A stretch of 64,000 nucleotides of DNA, from the NCBI RefSeq assembly GCF_037975245.1, contig NC_092582.1, positions 6,552,001 through 6,616,000 of the forward strand, read 5' to 3'. This document shows positions 61,087 through 64,000 of this stretch, piece by piece. Numbering within the stretch: the stretch's first letter is position 1; each line of letters begins with the position of its first letter. The notes beneath the pieces were generated by a model, which did not search any database, was not told where the DNA came from, and saw only the letters and a program-made list of their open reading frames with translations. Source of the stretch: Apostichopus japonicus (Eukaryota; Echinodermata; Holothuroidea; Aspidochirotida; Stichopodidae). Both the position numbers and the translations under genes were made by a program.

Positions 61087-61094
61087 CATTCAAC

Positions 61095-62790
61095 ATAATA
61101 TGTTTTAACCTCTCCATGATCACACTAAATTGGATAGTTACAACATATTCCAGTGTGGTGTCTTACGCCATTTTGACAAAACTAGGTTCTGATTTCACTA
61201 GCACATATTATATTTGAAATCAGTCGTTTTCGTAGAATGCGTTTTTCAACATTTGGGGATTTATCGATAGACCAAGCTGTAAACCTGCAGCAACACTCTG
61301 TTATTCGAATTGGTCGGGACCACCGATAAATTGTGTGTAAGAAATTTTGCGTATTGAGCGTATATCCGCTTCTCCATCCTGCTGCAGATTTTGGTCAAAC
61401 TCCACCACATTAGCCTTGTTGAGGTACCGGTACACAGTAAATAATCAAACGAAGAAAATGCATCAATTATCATAGATTTCTTCATTCCAGATCAGTTTTC
61501 ATGTGTAAGACAGTGACGAAGGTTTGCCTCAGAACGGGAGAAGCAGAAAGCTGACAGGGTGGCCCGGTTTGATAGCGAATTTTATTTTCGTAGATGCTAC
61601 GCGGTACGGTGGCAATCTCGATGCTGCACCGTCTCAAAATGTTTGTGTTATGATAGCCCCATGCTAAATTTTTCGACGTTTCGTGATGAAAATTTGACGT
61701 TTTATCTCAAAATGTTGACATTTATCTCGAAAATGCGACGTTTAGTCCCACCATTTCGACAATGGGTTCTCTATTTGTACTTTGTATATATTGTAATAAC
61801 GAGAATATATTATGCCTTATTCTGTATAAGTTCCCCTGAACCTTTCATAATTTCCCGCCCCTTGGTTGACCCCGCGGAGCCCAGGCTTGACCCCTCCCAT
61901 CATACCTAGGTCTATCATATGACTATATTATGTTTCTGGATAGCACCTCGGTTTCATTTATGATTGAATATAAGCTATACCGACTACCATGGTTGTGACA
62001 TCTTCAAAGCAAAACGCAGCCTCATAGTAACATAAATCATTACCGAATAACTCTAATGGAAGTATCACTTTAATATACTGTCCTTGTTCTGTTTTACTTT
62101 CTATAAGGGTGGAATGTACATGCCTACTTACTTACTGCCTTGTTTGTCGTTAAACTTCTAAAATACTCGATAACACAAAGAGTGTCATCTTTTGCAGTTT
62201 ATATCGAATCACGTTCTCAGCAGCTCTTCAAACCTGTCTGTGGTATCAAAACTGGACAATGTCATTTGATCTTCTATACATAAATAGTGTGGTAAATATA
62301 TTCGTGGTATAGGGTCATAATTAAAATAGGCGTTCCCGTTACACGCTTTTCGACTTCAGGACTGGCGGGCTGAAGTGGGGTAAAGTGATTTGGAGAGAAT
62401 TATTTCATTAGAGATAAGAAGAAGGGGAAAAGGAGAGATGTAATAGTTTGATTGGAATTGAATATCTTTTGATTTGATTAACCTAGATAATGGTGATCAA
62501 GGATTATTCAGTTACAGAGAAATCGTTCAACCTCGGCGGTGTAATGTTTTAATTTGTAGTTTGTAATATATGTAAATAAAAACGAGAGTGATGGAAAGTT
62601 CACAAGGGCTGTACATTGATTTTAAATAATGAGTGGAGTTACTACTTAGATGTATATAATACTTCATAAATGACAGTTAAATTTTGCATATAGAAGACTC
62701 GAGGAAGTATTTTCCTCATTGTGATGTAGTTTTTTACTTTTTGTCCTGTATTGATATTTGCTTGATCTACGGCACAGAAAGACTACACTC
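61095..62790. other. Intergenic stretch without recognisable gene
   Basis: No coding frame with recognisable homology. The 116-codon plus-strand frame at 61559-61909 has no visible domain. Repeated CGACGTTT/TTTATCTC pieces occur near 61670-61750. 63835-64000 is likewise featureless. Confidence 0.5.
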
Positions 62791-63834
62791 TATCCATCCA
62801 TCCATCCATCCATCCATCCATCCATCCATCCATCCATCCATCCATCCATCCATCCATCCATCCATCCATCCATCCATCCATCCATCCATCCATCCATCCA
62901 TCCATCCATCCATCCATCCATCCATCCATCCATCCATCCATCCATCCATCCATCCATCCATCCATCCATCCATCCATCCATCCATCCATCCATCCATCCA
63001 TCCATCCATCCATCCATCCATCCATCCATCCATCCATCCATCCATCCATCCATCCATCCATCCATCCATCCATCCATCCATCCATCCATCCATCCATCCA
63101 TCCATCCATCCATCCATCCATCCATCCATCCATCCATCCATCCATCCATCCATCCATCCATCCATCCATCCATCCATCCATCCATCCATCCATCCATCCA
63201 TCCATCCATCCATCCATCCATCCATCCATCCATCCATCCATCCATCCATCCATCCATCCATCCATCCATCCATCCATCCATCCATCCATCCATCCATCCA
63301 TCCATCCATCCATCCATCCATCCATCCATCCATCCATCCATCCATCCATCCATCCATCCATCCATCCATCCATCCATCCATCCATCCATCCATCCATCCA
63401 TCCATCCATCCATCCATCCATCCATCCATCCATCCATCCATCCATCCATCCATCCATCCATCCATCCATCCATCCATCCATCCATCCATCCATCCATCCA
63501 TCCATCCATCCATCCATCCATCCATCCATCCATCCATCCATCCATCCATCCATCCATCCATCCATCCATCCATCCATCCATCCATCCATCCATCCATCCA
63601 TCCATCCATCCATCCATCCATCCATCCATCCATCCATCCATCCATCCATCCATCCATCCATCCATCCATCCATCCATCCATCCATCCATCCATCCATCCA
63701 TCCATCCATCCATCCATCCATCCATCCATCCATCCATCCATCCATCCATCCATCCATCCATCCATCCATCCACCCCCCATCCATCCATCCATCCATCCAT
63801 CCATCCATCCATCTATCTCTCTATCTCTCTATCT
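62791..63834. repeat. Giant (ATCC)n microsatellite, about 1 kb
   Basis: About 980 bp of uninterrupted CCAT units, one break (CCACCCCCCATCC near 63770-63782), eight more units, then a (TCTA/TCTC) tail. On either strand it gives long artificial frames of SIHP or MDGW repeats. Confidence 0.97.
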
Positions 63835-64000
63835 AGATAACTAATACTTTTACCTCATTAGTTACAACGATTTACCTTATATACTAACAATGTAAATGCG
63901 GCGCATCAGATAACCTTCTTAGGCCAAAGACCTCCTTTTCAAATGTAGGCCTACAAGCTAATTCTTGTTCTCGTGAAAATCTTTATGCATAAGTTAGACA

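Noticed and set aside
62684-63844. Long open frames of SIHP (plus) and MDGW (minus) repeats, up to 386 codons
   Set aside because: They only translate the (ATCC)n microsatellite; a 4-bp repeat with no stop is open in several frames.

Overview
This window is eukaryotic genomic DNA dominated by one very large, intron-rich gene on the minus strand: midasin (MDN1, the Rea1 orthologue), the dynein-like AAA+ ATPase that remodels pre-60S ribosomal particles. I could follow the coding sequence from its start codon at 58757 leftwards through 81 coding exons to a splice donor next to position 400. Every splice phase joins, and the exons sum to 14,625 nt, or 4,875 codons without a stop. The gene runs off the left edge; the rest of the acidic tail and the C-terminal MIDAS domain should lie beyond position 1. 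The organism looks like a metazoan with an AT-rich genome, introns of roughly 0.2-2.6 kb, many small DNA transposons and SINEs. My guess is a marine invertebrate deuterostome, perhaps an echinoderm, but this rests on the general look of protein and repeats only.

Layout from right to left, which is the direction of transcription. 64000-61100 is intergenic, with a giant (ATCC)n microsatellite. 61086-60011 holds two related hAT-like MITEs, one nested inside the other. 60010-58796 is the promoter and 5' UTR region. 58757-55582 codes for the N-terminal domain, and 55019-28413 codes for six tandem AAA+ modules, whose Walker A motifs are all visible. 27719-5445 codes for the long helical linker, including several acidic loops. 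4979-400 codes for the Asp/Glu-rich region.

The introns carry most of the accessory content. There is a 1.64 kb hAT-type element with perfect 8-bp target duplications (765-2408), a foldback MITE, two tRNA-derived SINEs, retroelement 3' tails, and a Penelope-like fragment with a hammerhead-like hairpin. There are several minisatellites and local duplications. Two duplications copy splice-site sequence: one repeats the acceptor and first part of exon 66, and a tandem array repeats the 3' end and donor of exon 40. One intron appears to use a GC-AG splice pair.

I found no second protein-coding gene, no confident tRNA, rRNA or snoRNA gene, and no CRISPR array. Nearly all other open frames are shadows of midasin exons, intron noise or tandem-repeat frames.
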